Source: Gammaproteobacteria bacterium (lineage in GTDB: Bacteria; Pseudomonadota; Gammaproteobacteria; Pseudomonadales; Azotimanducaceae). From it: 64,000 bases of DNA. Within the stretch, counting starts at the first letter, position 1, and the number at the start of each line of letters is the position of its first letter. Positions 56,030-64,000 of the stretch are shown here, piece after piece. Position numbers and translations under genes: made by a program. The notes under the pieces were generated by a model. It was not told the origin of the DNA. It was given only the letters and a program-made list of their open reading frames with translations, and did not search any database. Location of the stretch: contig SYFY01000191.1 of the NCBI GenBank assembly GCA_005799745.1, positions 31,632 to 95,631 on the forward strand, in the 5' to 3' direction.

Positions 56030-58449
56030 TCACAGGGTCTCGCTCAAGATGGGAATCTGATCGTCTGCCACTTTGAGGTCGATGCGGCAGAGGTGCTCAC
56101 CTGCAACCTGCCGGACCAGTACCCCGTCGGGCATCTGGACCATGGCGACGCAACCCACTGGCACCCGCGTCTGCACCATGAGCTCTTGCGCGGTCACTTG
56201 CCATTCCACGCGCCAGAGACCTGCCGCAGCCTGCATCGTCACGTGCAGAAATTTCAGCGGAGGACCTTCCGGAAAGAGTTCGCCTACGGGTACACGTGGT
56301 GCAATCAGCGCCTTCTGCCAACCTGATCCTTCTCCATGTAACGCGACATCAAGTTTAAGGCCTGCGGCGGTGGTGACAAGCCAACCCACCAGCACCGCTT
56401 GGTGGAGCGAAATTTCACCGTCCACATCACGCAGTACGTCATCCGCTTGACCTGCGCGATCAATTTGGCCAAGCCAGGAATTCGACCCCAACCGGAGTGC
56501 AACCGCCCAAGCAAGGTCATCTCGACCTCCAGATGAAAGCACGTCCAGAATACGCGCGCCCAAAAGCGGGTGGGTGTTGAGTTCAAGCAGTTCGGCGATT
56601 CTTGCGGTATCGGTGATGCACTCGTACCAGAGCGCAGTACCGAGCATCTGAGAAGTATGCGCTGCTCTTTGGTTCTTGAAGCCGGCCAACGGGCGAATGA
56701 GTTCAGGGAAGGTTTTTTCGAGCGAATAAACAAGACGTCTCGCAAAGGGGAACACGCGTTCGAGTACCGCCCGATCACCACTCTGCTGGAAGAGTTCAAG
56801 GCAGAGTTTCACCACAGTTTCGCTGCAACTTGAATCATCCGACCCCTCTGGACTTAGACCCGCCGCTGCCGAGATTCCGGTCGTCGCTTGCAAGCTGCGA
56901 AGCCGCGGAAGCTGCGCCGGTAGACCGGCGGGGTCAGCCTCGCTTGCAAGCACTTCCTCGAGCCACTCACGAAAGTGGGCACCGAGATCACGAGTCATCG
57001 CCACGATGCCGACCAACGGATAAAGCTGTGCAAAATTGACGTGCCGTGCATCAACGACTACTCCCGACCAGATCACCTCCTGACACAGGAGGTCGAGTGT
57101 TCGGGACAAGCGTGGCAACAACTGAGTAATGCCGGGATGATCACTCTGCAGTTGGAGTGTTGTCGCCATAGCTATACCCAGGGGAATCGCTTCAACCGAG
57201 AGCAACTCACGCGACTCGATATCACCGGTGATTTCGATACGGCGAAAGGCGCAACGCGCAAACGGTGCCGCAATCACTTCGCGAGGATGGTCTCCGCTCA
57301 ACGTATAAGTATCGTTAGGTGAGGCGCTAAATATAGGCTGATCCCTTTCATCGGTTGTGGTGCTGTAACGAATTCGGAGGTAACGGCCGCTCTGTCCATG
57401 CAAGGTCAGAGAAACCCGACCCAGCACTGTTTGAGGGAATTCCACCCACCAGCGCCGCTCTCCGGTCACCAGGTCAGCCCGTCGTTCGAGCTTGCCTGAA
57501 ACCGTTTGTCCTGAAACCACACCCCGACCACTTACGGGGAACAACTCCCGCGCGGGCCGTTCAATGACGTCTACAGGAAGCCACAACCGTTTCTGTCGCG
57601 CGTACTCGGGATCGTGACCAAAGGCGCGCCCATCTATGGCGGAACTCACGGAGAGATCCGCGTGCAACAACGGTGACGGTCGCCACTCCCACTGTGCATC
57701 CGAATCAACCACAAGCTGCTCGTTAGGCTGACCCTCGATTTCGAGCTGTACGCGCAGCTCAGGACGATTCTCGAAATGTTCTCTGGTGAGTCCATCAGCA
57801 AATCCGGCATACCAACCATCACCGAGCAGCACCATAAGGGAGTTTGCTCCGGTTTTAACAAGCCCATCCACGCGAATCGATCGGTAGCCGATACGCCGTG
57901 TGTAATCGACAAGTCCTGAAGGAACTTCCGTCAACTCGAGTTCAGATTCATTGATCCAGACCCGACAGCTGCCGGCGACAGCAATATAGAGGCGTGCCGC
58001 AACGGGTTGAAAAGCCGCTCGAAACCGACGGCGCAACAGAGGTACTGGTGGGCTTTGCAATCGTGTTCCATGTACCGGTGGCGCAATCCACGATGCACTC
58101 CACTGCTCAGGCTGGATCGAGAATTCGAATTGCGCAGGCATACTCCACGCACTGGGGATGCCGTCACTGTCGAAGGTTCGCACCCGCCACCAGATCAGCG
58201 CACGGGGCTCGACGTTCCTGCCGGCATAGTGCACGCCCGAGCAGGTGCACCATCTATCTTGCCGCTATCCCAAAGATCGGGATCACGCTCCAACAGCTCG
58301 CGGAGCGTTGCCGCTTGAATCTGAAACCCACTCTGCACTTCCGCCGCGCGCTCATCACCACACCACCACGAGAGCAGAGGCGCACGGAGAGGCAATCCAC
58401 ACGGATCTATCTGCGCATTCGTACGCAGGTGTGAAGGAGCTGTTGTCAT
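56030..58449 (-). pseudogene. GH78 (alpha-L-rhamnosidase)-like protein, frameshifted and lacking the catalytic motif
   Basis: The first frame starts at 58449 (APLLSWWCGDERAAEVQSGF, typical of the GH78 N-terminal fibronectin-like domain, with LWDSGKIDG). Near 58225 the frame must move by one base to read HYAGRNVEPRALIWWRVRTF and continue 730 codons to 56030. The beta-domain region (RLYIAVAGSCRVWINE, LMVLLGDGWYAG) and helical barrel region are recognisable. In place of the conserved DCPQRDERLGWTGD it has SGVVVDARHVNFAQ, so the catalytic acid is absent. It is probably a decayed or non-enzymatic member. A product starting downstream of the shift is possible. Confidence 0.65.
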
Positions 58450-58509
58450 TAGGCGTGGTGCCCCGATTTCCTAAGACCTGCAATTCTCCGCATAGTGCTA
58501 ACACGCCGC

Positions 58510-59373
58510 TCAGGACAGAAAAGCACGCACACGCGTAACCACTTCGCCGAGCTGGTCGTGGTGCAACCAATGCCCGGCGTGGTCGATGTCATGCAGCGTG
58601 GAATTCCGAAAATGCTCGAGGGTTCCGTCCTGCCCGATCCGGCGCGGATACCCCTGCTTGGCGTTGAGGATCAACGTCTCGCAGCTGATGTTCTTCCACA
58701 GGGCGACCGTGTCGCTTTCCGGTATGGAATACAGTGATGGGCTGTGGGTGCAGTTGTCAAACTTCCAGCTCCAGGTGCCATCTTCGTTTTGATGACTGCC
58801 ATGGATGGTGAGATGCCGCGCGATCGACGCATCGAGTTGTGGGTTCACTTCCTGCATCCGTTGCCACGCCGCTTCGAGCGTTGGATATCGCCTCAGATTG
58901 CGATCGGCGAGCGTATGCACCTGTTTTTCCCAGGCACGCAACTTTTCATCCACGCTCACGTCTGCAAACGAACCCGGCCAGAGGCCGACGCCTTCGAGCA
59001 GGATGAGTTTTGAAATCAGATGCGGCCAGCCGCCTGCAACCAACGCCGCGATGGTTGCGCCCATGGAATGCGCCACCATCACACACCCTTTTAGTTGCCG
59101 CTGTTCGATCAACCGCACCAGGTCATAGACGTAGTCGACGTGGCGATACGCAGAACCCCGGTTCCAGTCAGAATCGCCATGCCCACGCATATCCGGCGCG
59201 ACAAGATGGTGCTGATCATAGAAGTGCGGCGCCAAAAAGTCCCAGGTGTGAGCGTGATCCTGGACACCATGCACAAGCAGCATCGGTGGAGCATCCGAGA
59301 GGCCCCAGTCGAGGTAATGCAGTCGCAGCCGCTGCGACCAATAGAAGTGGGAACTTGCTCTCCGCTCACTCAC
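58510..59373 (-). CDS. Alpha/beta hydrolase
   Basis: 287 residues from the GTG at 59373, the first start after the LysR gene ends at 59387; a longer frame overlaps LysR. It has LLVHGVQDHAHTWDF, the nucleophile elbow VAHSMGATIA (Ser) and a catalytic His in HDIDHAGHWLHHDQ. It belongs to the broad esterase/lipase/epoxide group; Ser as nucleophile argues for an ester. It probably forms an operon with the LysR regulator. Confidence 0.88.
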   Translation of the reverse strand: MSERRASSHFYWSQRLRLHYLDWGLSDAPPMLLVHGVQDHAHTWDFLAPHFYDQHHLVAPDMRGHGDSDWNRGSAYRHVDYVYDLVRLIEQRQLKGCVMVAHSMGATIAALVAGGWPHLISKLILLEGVGLWPGSFADVSVDEKLRAWEKQVHTLADRNLRRYPTLEAAWQRMQEVNPQLDASIARHLTIHGSHQNEDGTWSWKFDNCTHSPSLYSIPESDTVALWKNISCETLILNAKQGYPRRIGQDGTLEHFRNSTLHDIDHAGHWLHHDQLGEVVTRVRAFLS

Positions 59374-59386
59374 GTTGATTGCCTTG

Positions 59387-60274
59387 TTAAGGGAGTTCCA
59401 TTGCGAACTCGAACTCAGGCCGAGCCCAGATTTTACGCAGCCATTCACTGACGACCTGGAGCCGACGCACTCGCCGCATTTCGGCTCTGGACATCAGCCA
59501 GTGGGGTAACCCGAAAGTACGCGCTTCGCCAATCGCCACAAGTTCTGCATGATTCACTGCACAAACCAAGGGCAAAACACCGATACCCAGGTTCATCTCG
59601 ATGGCGAGACACTGTTGCTGGATTGAACGGGTTTGCAATCGGACCGGCAGCGCACTATAGCCGGGATCACGTAGAGGCGGCTCCACCGTACTGCCGAGTA
59701 GGGGATCATCAAGACTCATCCAAAACATCTGGATGCTCTGTTCACCAGCATGCAGTGCAGACGCGACATCTTCGCCAGCAAAGAGTGCACAACGTGGTCG
59801 TCCGAGTGGTCGAGCAATCAGCTCCGTTGCCGGCGTCATTGTCGCTTCAATCCAAAGGTCCGCGCCGGATTGTGCGTCGAACGTCACACTATCGAGCAAC
59901 TCGATGTCGATGCCCGGCTCTGCCTCGTGCAAGGTGCGAAGGTGCGGCATCAACAAGGGAAGCAATGCTTGAGGAATGCCGAGCGCCACTTCTCCCGTGA
60001 GTCGACCTTGGTCCTCACGTAATTCGCTGTCGATGGCTGCGAGCTCTCGACCGACGTGCTCAACCCGTGCAGCGACTTCGCGACCGTGGGCAGTGATTTG
60101 TAGTCCGTTGGCCATTCGAGAGAAGAGTTCCACGCCGATACGTCGCTCGAGTAGTTCGAGCCTTCGTGTGACCGTCGAAGGGTTTACGCGAAGCTCCATG
60201 GCCGCTCCGCGTACGGAGCCTGCTCGCGCCACAGCGGCGAAGAATCGGTAGTCGTCCCAGTCCCAGCTCTTCAT
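59387..60274 (-). CDS. LysR family transcriptional regulator
   Basis: 295 residues. The N-terminal winged helix has VARAGSVRGAAMELRVNPSTV cut here as GSVRGAAMELRVNPS, and RRLELLERRIGVELFSR in the linker helix, typical of LysR. The effector domain follows (GEVALGIPQALLPLLMPHLR). It lies 13 bases before the alpha/beta hydrolase gene in the same orientation. A perfect 21-bp inverted repeat 65 bases upstream is a candidate operator. Confidence 0.92.
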   Translation of the reverse strand: MKSWDWDDYRFFAAVARAGSVRGAAMELRVNPSTVTRRLELLERRIGVELFSRMANGLQITAHGREVAARVEHVGRELAAIDSELREDQGRLTGEVALGIPQALLPLLMPHLRTLHEAEPGIDIELLDSVTFDAQSGADLWIEATMTPATELIARPLGRPRCALFAGEDVASALHAGEQSIQMFWMSLDDPLLGSTVEPPLRDPGYSALPVRLQTRSIQQQCLAIEMNLGIGVLPLVCAVNHAELVAIGEARTFGLPHWLMSRAEMRRVRRLQVVSEWLRKIWARPEFEFAMELP

Positions 60275-60338
60275 AGCCTCGAAATCCGAAGGCGTGTCTC
60301 GAGTGAAACCCTACCATACCAAAGAGGGGACGTTGCAA

Positions 60339-60359
60339 ATTCGCAACGCGATGTTGCGA
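60339..60359. promoter_or_regulatory. Perfect 21-bp inverted repeat (candidate LysR operator)
   Basis: TTCGCAAC, spacer GCGAT and GTTGCGAA. It lies 65 bases upstream of the LysR start, a usual place for autoregulatory binding. An overlapping TTGC-N6-GCAA sequence (60332-60345) adds a second half-site. Confidence 0.55.
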
Positions 60360-60378
60360 AAAAACCGATTGCGCGAAG

Positions 60379-60395
60379 TGTTACCCAGAGTAACA
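60379..60395. promoter_or_regulatory. Second palindrome upstream of LysR
   Basis: TGTTAC, spacer CCAGA and GTAACA form a perfect 17-bp inverted repeat. A further GGTAACAC half-site follows about 25 bases on. It could be the site of another regulator. Confidence 0.45.
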
Positions 60396-60519
60396 TACAT
60401 ATATCGAATCAAGTCCTAAACGGTAACACTCAGACCCGCCAGAAAAAGCAAATCGAGCGAAACCGGTGAGCCATATGTTGCTGGTCAGATAGAGCAAGGA
60501 CGTTGAGTTCAAAAGTTCA

Positions 60520-60569
60520 GAGGGATACCCGACTTCCTCCCCTCTCTCCCCTCCCTTCGGGTATCCCTC
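60520..60569 (-). terminator. Long stem-loop downstream of the Rieske gene
   Basis: GAGGGATACCCGA (60520-60532) pairs perfectly with TCGGGTATCCCTC (60557-60569); the 24-base loop is almost pure pyrimidine on the plus strand. It lies 108 bases after the Rieske stop. A short T stretch (CTTTTG) follows on the minus strand. It may stop or stabilise the Rieske transcript. Confidence 0.5.
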
Positions 60570-60579
60570 CCATTTATGC

Positions 60580-60607
60580 GGCTGGAGGCGAGCGCATCGC
60601 CTCAGCC
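60580..60607. other. Second stem-loop downstream of the Rieske gene
   Basis: GGCT-G-GAGGCGA pairs with TCGCCTCAGCC around a GCGCA loop, with one bulged G. It lies between the Rieske stop and the longer hairpin. Confidence 0.45.
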
Positions 60608-60677
60608 TCATTTCTGCCAAATCCTCTGGTACCCGAAAAAAGCGACCCGCCCCAGCGACGATCTATAGACGCTGACG

Positions 60678-61496
60678 CTAATGATCCTTGTGCCATCCCA
60701 CCCAGAGGTTTCCCGACTCAAGCCATGCGCTAAATGCGGTCGCAACCGTCAGCGTTGAGTTTCCGGGGCACTCCCCTGAGACGAGGTCAAACCGATACCC
60801 ATGCCAGGGACAGGTCGCTTCATGGCCTTCCACATCCGCGCCTGCCAATTCCGCCCCTTGATGGGGACATCGTGCAGCTGTTACGTGAAATCCACTCTTC
60901 AGCTTCCAGATCAACAGCGGACGGCCCGCGTATCCAACCCGGTGAGGGAAACGAAGAGTTTCCGGGGCTCCCAGCAGACGAGGTCTAACGTCCTTTTCGA
61001 GGGGAGGGATCCGCTCGTTCAGAACCCGATGCCGACCCTCCATCATCATCACGTCTTCGTCGTAGAGCGTTTCGTAAATGCGGGCGTACGTTTGACCAAG
61101 TTTTTGGCGTGACGCTTCCGGGATTCCCGGCACGAAGAAATCGATCACCACTTCGATGCTCTGCGGACCACGTTCAACAACATATGTCCAAATCTCCGCT
61201 CCGGCACCCGCGCCTTCGAGGGTACGCGTCACCCAGCGGCGCTGGCGGGTATCGAGTCTCAGCTCAAGGAGCGAATCGGCACCGTGCGAGTTTTTTACCC
61301 ACGCACGCCAACCCCAAGGTCCTGCATCTTCACAGGCGATCGCTGAAAACGAGGATCGATGCAGCCACGGCAAGTGTTCCCAGTCGATCGTGTTCTCGAA
61401 CATTCGTTCGAGGGAAACCGGCAGTACTCGCTGATAAGTACCGAGATGATCGACACGGGAACCTTCGTGCGCAGGTACAAAGAGGCGATCCGGCAT
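60678..61496 (-). CDS. Rieske non-haem iron oxygenase-like protein with permuted domain order
   Basis: 272 residues. The N-terminal 170 residues resemble the catalytic domain of ring-hydroxylating oxygenases: N35-T-I-D38-W-E-H41-L-P-W-L-H46 matches the N-x-x-D-x-x-H-x4-H iron site, and YDEDVMMMEG (145-154) supplies the carboxylate. The Rieske cluster follows, with C210-P-H212 and C229-P-W-H232 at normal spacing. In ordinary oxygenases the Rieske domain comes first. The protein is also shorter than usual (350-450). It lies 41 bases after ileS on the same strand. All iron ligands are present, so it may be an active oxygenase; the substrate and reductase are unknown. Confidence 0.8.
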   Translation of the reverse strand: MPDRLFVPAHEGSRVDHLGTYQRVLPVSLERMFENTIDWEHLPWLHRSSFSAIACEDAGPWGWRAWVKNSHGADSLLELRLDTRQRRWVTRTLEGAGAGAEIWTYVVERGPQSIEVVIDFFVPGIPEASRQKLGQTYARIYETLYDEDVMMMEGRHRVLNERIPPLEKDVRPRLLGAPETLRFPHRVGYAGRPLLIWKLKSGFHVTAARCPHQGAELAGADVEGHEATCPWHGYRFDLVSGECPGNSTLTVATAFSAWLESGNLWVGWHKDH

Positions 61497-61537
61497 TTGA
61501 ATCTCCTTGTCGTGACCAAAAGGTAGTGCGGATCGAT

Positions 61538-64000
61538 CTAGGCAACCTTCTCCACACTGAACGCGAAACGATGCCCATCGATGTCCTCAACGAACCGGTC
61601 CGCACCCGGATCGGCCGAAGGTTCAACAGTCAGTGTCTCGCTCCAGACGTATGTAGCATGCTCGTCAAGCGTCTGGATCAGTGCACTCGCGGCGGCATAC
61701 CGCACACGGATCCGGTCGGATACACGCAGCCCACTCGCTTTGCGTGCACGCTGTATAGACCGCACGATTTCCCGCGCATAACCGCCACGAATCAGCGTGT
61801 CGCTCAATGTGCAGTCGAGATCAACGGCAATCACCGAGTCGGAAATGATGTTTGCCCCAGCCCTTGTGCGTTGCTGCACATCAATCTCGACCAGCGAGAA
61901 GCTCTCGCCACCTACTTCGACCGCGCCGGAAGCTCGCAAAGTGCGAATGGCTTCCAGTGACAGTCCGCCGATGAGCCCCTGGAATTCCTTCATCCGTTTG
62001 CCGAGACGTTTACCCAGCAACGGGAAGTTGGGCTTGGCGATGAGCTCTATCCACGCTGCCTCGTTGGTGTCAAAACGAACGTCCTGCACGTTGAGCTCCC
62101 GGCGCAGGTATTCCGCCAGCTCGGGGATTGATGCGAGTCGCGCTGCGCGCTCACCAATCACCGTCAATGTGGCAAGCGGCGTTCGCAGGTTGATCTTTTC
62201 GGCCTCGCGTTTCTGCCTTCCGAGCAACACCACACGCTGCATCAAAGCGACCGCTTCTTCGAGGTCTGGTCTTTGCAGCGTGCCGTCAGCGAGCGGATAA
62301 CGACACAGGTGTACGGAGGATTGTTCATCGCCGAAACCTGAAAATGCCCCAAGCTCACGATGCAACCAATCCGACAGGAACGGTGCAAACGGCGCCATGA
62401 TCACGGAGAGTTCGCGCAATACACCGTAGAGCGTTTGGTAGGCCGCTTCTTTGTCTGCCGAGAGTCCCTCCTCCCAGAACCTCGGCCTGTTCAACCGGAT
62501 ATAGCCGTTCGTGAGATCTTCGATAAAGTCGAGCAGCTGTGGCACAACGGCATAGAGTCGATACGCCGCCATCTCCGCTCCAACGTTTGACTTCAGTGTC
62601 TGCAACCTCGAGGTGATCCACTGATCAAGAATGTTGGTGGCAGGTGCTGCAGTAGGGGACGCCTTCCAGCCGTCGATCTCCGTATAAGTTCGCAGGAACG
62701 AAAAGGCGTTGTACCAAGGCAACAAAACTCGGCGGACCATATCTCGTACACCGCTATCGCTGAACCGCTGTTCCTCTGCGCGCACCAGACCGGACGTGAT
62801 GAGATACAGACGCAGAGCGTCAGCGCCGTATTGCTCCATCAGCTCATCTGGAGGCGTGTAGTTGCGCAGTCGCTTCGACATCTTCTTGCCGTCTTCAGCG
62901 AGCACCATGCCGTTGACGATGACGTTACGGAACGCGGGTTTGTCATACAGTGCGGCCGCGAGCACCGTGAGCGTATAGAACCAGCCTCGGGTCTGATCGA
63001 GCCCTTCAGCAATAAACTCCGCGGGAAAACCCGCTTCGAAGAGCGAGCGGTTCTCGAAGGGATAGTGCAGCTGCGCGTAAGGCATCGAACCGGATTCGAA
63101 CCAGCAATCAAGCACTTCCGGAACACGCCGGTAGACCCCCGCTTCGCCAGGCAGTGTAAAGGTCAGTGGATCAACGTGTTCACGGTGCAGATCTGTCAAC
63201 CGAGTGCCGGTCAACGCAGCAAGTTCATCGAGTGAGCCAATGCAGCGTTGACCGCCTGTGACATCGTTGATCCAGATCGGAATGGGTGTACCCCAGACAC
63301 GATTACGGGAGATCGCCCAGTCGATGGCATTTTCAAGCCAGTTACCGAAACGCCCCTCCTGAAGGTGATCGGGTACCCAATGAATTTGTTGATTGGCGTT
63401 GATCAGCTTGTCACGCATGGAGCTGACCCGTACGTACCACGAAGGAATCGCGCGATAGATCAACGGCGTGTCGGACCGGTAACAGAAGGGATAACTGTGA
63501 GTGATCGTGTCATGGCGGTAGAGAAGTCCTCGATCCTTGAGCACACGAATGATTGCGCTGTCAGCATCTTTAACGTGTTGACCTGCGTAATCCGATACTT
63601 CATCAGTGAATCGGCCTTCAAGCGTCACCGGGCAGACCATGGCCTCGATACCGGCAGCCTTCACAACACGATGGTCGTCTTCACCAAACGCGGGTGCTTG
63701 ATGCACCAGACCCGTACCGCTCTCGGTAGTGACGTAGTCGTCCATGACCACCACAAAAGCACCCCTTTGTTTTTCCGCCGCAAAATAGGGAAATAACGGC
63801 GAATAGCGACGGCCTACCAGATCGCGACCCAGACACAATGCTTCAATCGTGAGCCCCGGATAAGCAACCAGACGTTCTTTTGCAATGTAGAACCGCTGAT
63901 TGCGCGCGGGGTCAAAGGCCCGCACGTATTCAATGTCCGGTCCCACACAGACGGCGAGATTGGATGGCAATGTCCACGGCGTGGTGGTCCAGATCACCAG
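61538..64000 (-). CDS. ileS: Isoleucyl-tRNA synthetase, type 2 (partial, N-terminus outside window)
   Basis: About 820 residues; the N-terminal part with the HIGH motif is beyond the right edge. It has the editing domain (WTTTPWTLPSNLAV, TTESGTGLVHQAPAFGEDDH), WFESGSMPYAQ and the KMSKS motif as KMSKRLRNYTPP. KMSKR with RNY is the signature of the eukaryote-like IleRS2 group rather than the common bacterial KMSKSLGN. Such enzymes are often less sensitive to mupirocin. It charges tRNA-Ile. No lesion is seen in 2.4 kb. Confidence 0.95.
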   Translation of the reverse strand: MVIWTTTPWTLPSNLAVCVGPDIEYVRAFDPARNQRFYIAKERLVAYPGLTIEALCLGRDLVGRRYSPLFPYFAAEKQRGAFVVVMDDYVTTESGTGLVHQAPAFGEDDHRVVKAAGIEAMVCPVTLEGRFTDEVSDYAGQHVKDADSAIIRVLKDRGLLYRHDTITHSYPFCYRSDTPLIYRAIPSWYVRVSSMRDKLINANQQIHWVPDHLQEGRFGNWLENAIDWAISRNRVWGTPIPIWINDVTGGQRCIGSLDELAALTGTRLTDLHREHVDPLTFTLPGEAGVYRRVPEVLDCWFESGSMPYAQLHYPFENRSLFEAGFPAEFIAEGLDQTRGWFYTLTVLAAALYDKPAFRNVIVNGMVLAEDGKKMSKRLRNYTPPDELMEQYGADALRLYLITSGLVRAEEQRFSDSGVRDMVRRVLLPWYNAFSFLRTYTEIDGWKASPTAAPATNILDQWITSRLQTLKSNVGAEMAAYRLYAVVPQLLDFIEDLTNGYIRLNRPRFWEEGLSADKEAAYQTLYGVLRELSVIMAPFAPFLSDWLHRELGAFSGFGDEQSSVHLCRYPLADGTLQRPDLEEAVALMQRVVLLGRQKREAEKINLRTPLATLTVIGERAARLASIPELAEYLRRELNVQDVRFDTNEAAWIELIAKPNFPLLGKRLGKRMKEFQGLIGGLSLEAIRTLRASGAVEVGGESFSLVEIDVQQRTRAGANIISDSVIAVDLDCTLSDTLIRGGYAREIVRSIQRARKASGLRVSDRIRVRYAAASALIQTLDEHATYVWSETLTVEPSADPGADRFVEDIDGHRFAFSVEKVA

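Larger units (their letters stand above)
60275..60677. other. Structured intergenic region between the LysR and Rieske genes
   Basis: 403 bases with no supported gene. It holds two palindromes close to the LysR start and two large stem-loops towards the Rieske gene, listed separately. It must contain the LysR promoter and the end of the Rieske transcript. Confidence 0.7.

Noticed and set aside
63085..63105. GGATTCGAACC-like sequence resembling a tRNA T-arm.
   Set aside because: It lies within the coding frame of ileS and there is no cloverleaf around it. No tRNA gene was found in the window.

Overview
The window looks like chromosomal DNA from an aerobic gammaproteobacterium with moderate-to-high GC. 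It carries housekeeping genes (leuS, ileS, folK, msrA, mnmH, a DegP/DegQ-type protease) among many catabolic genes: family III CoA transferases, acyl-CoA dehydrogenases, short-chain dehydrogenases, epoxide-hydrolase-type alpha/beta hydrolases, a form II CoxL-type molybdenum hydroxylase, a cobalt-type nitrile hydratase, BoxB, a sulfatase and an LLM flavin oxidoreductase. The mix suggests an uncultured bacterium living on complex lipids, steroids or aromatics. The exact lineage is an inference. No rRNA, tRNA, CRISPR array, phage or complete insertion sequence was seen.

Layout. 0-5.6 kb: a CoA transferase and two acyl-CoA dehydrogenases in one operon, facing a 2-hydroxyacid dehydrogenase and an LLM oxidoreductase. 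5.7-14.3 kb: a broken TIR-like membrane protein, a double CoA transferase with a secreted protein and folK, an alcohol dehydrogenase, an HtrA protease with a lone receiver protein, and an SDR. 14.4-19.3 kb: a molybdenum hydroxylase operon (coxG-, coxS-, coxL-, coxM-like). 19.6-28.7 kb: MarR, DUF2141, a Tat-exported carotenoid oxygenase, a LytS/LytTR-type kinase and regulator pair, a sulfatase, an SDR, an acyl-CoA dehydrogenase and an AraC regulator; four of these are interrupted. 28.7-45.7 kb: methionine biosynthesis, a decayed FecCD permease, a decayed DUF3500-like protein, a small double-glycine-leader peptide beside a methyltransferase, hydrolases, a MITE-like element, an S41 peptidase, and an Hsp70/split-barrel operon. 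45.8-64 kb: boxB, leuS, msrA, a Sel1-type lipoprotein, mnmH, nitrile hydratase, a decayed GH78-like protein, a LysR/hydrolase pair, an unusual permuted Rieske protein and the 3' part of ileS.

The most striking general feature is gene decay. Ten in-frame stop codons interrupt seven otherwise continuous genes, and three or four further genes carry apparent 1-bp deletions. Every stop can be explained by one C:G to T:A change, and all three stop codons are involved. The long housekeeping and catabolic genes have none. This favours real, fairly recent loss of accessory functions over random sequence error, but consensus error cannot be excluded from the sequence alone.

The best candidates for something undescribed are (1) a 272-residue Rieske oxygenase-like protein with the catalytic domain before the Rieske domain, the reverse of the normal order, and (2) a 67-residue peptide with a microcin-like double-glycine leader and a strong ribosome binding site, followed by a methyltransferase gene.
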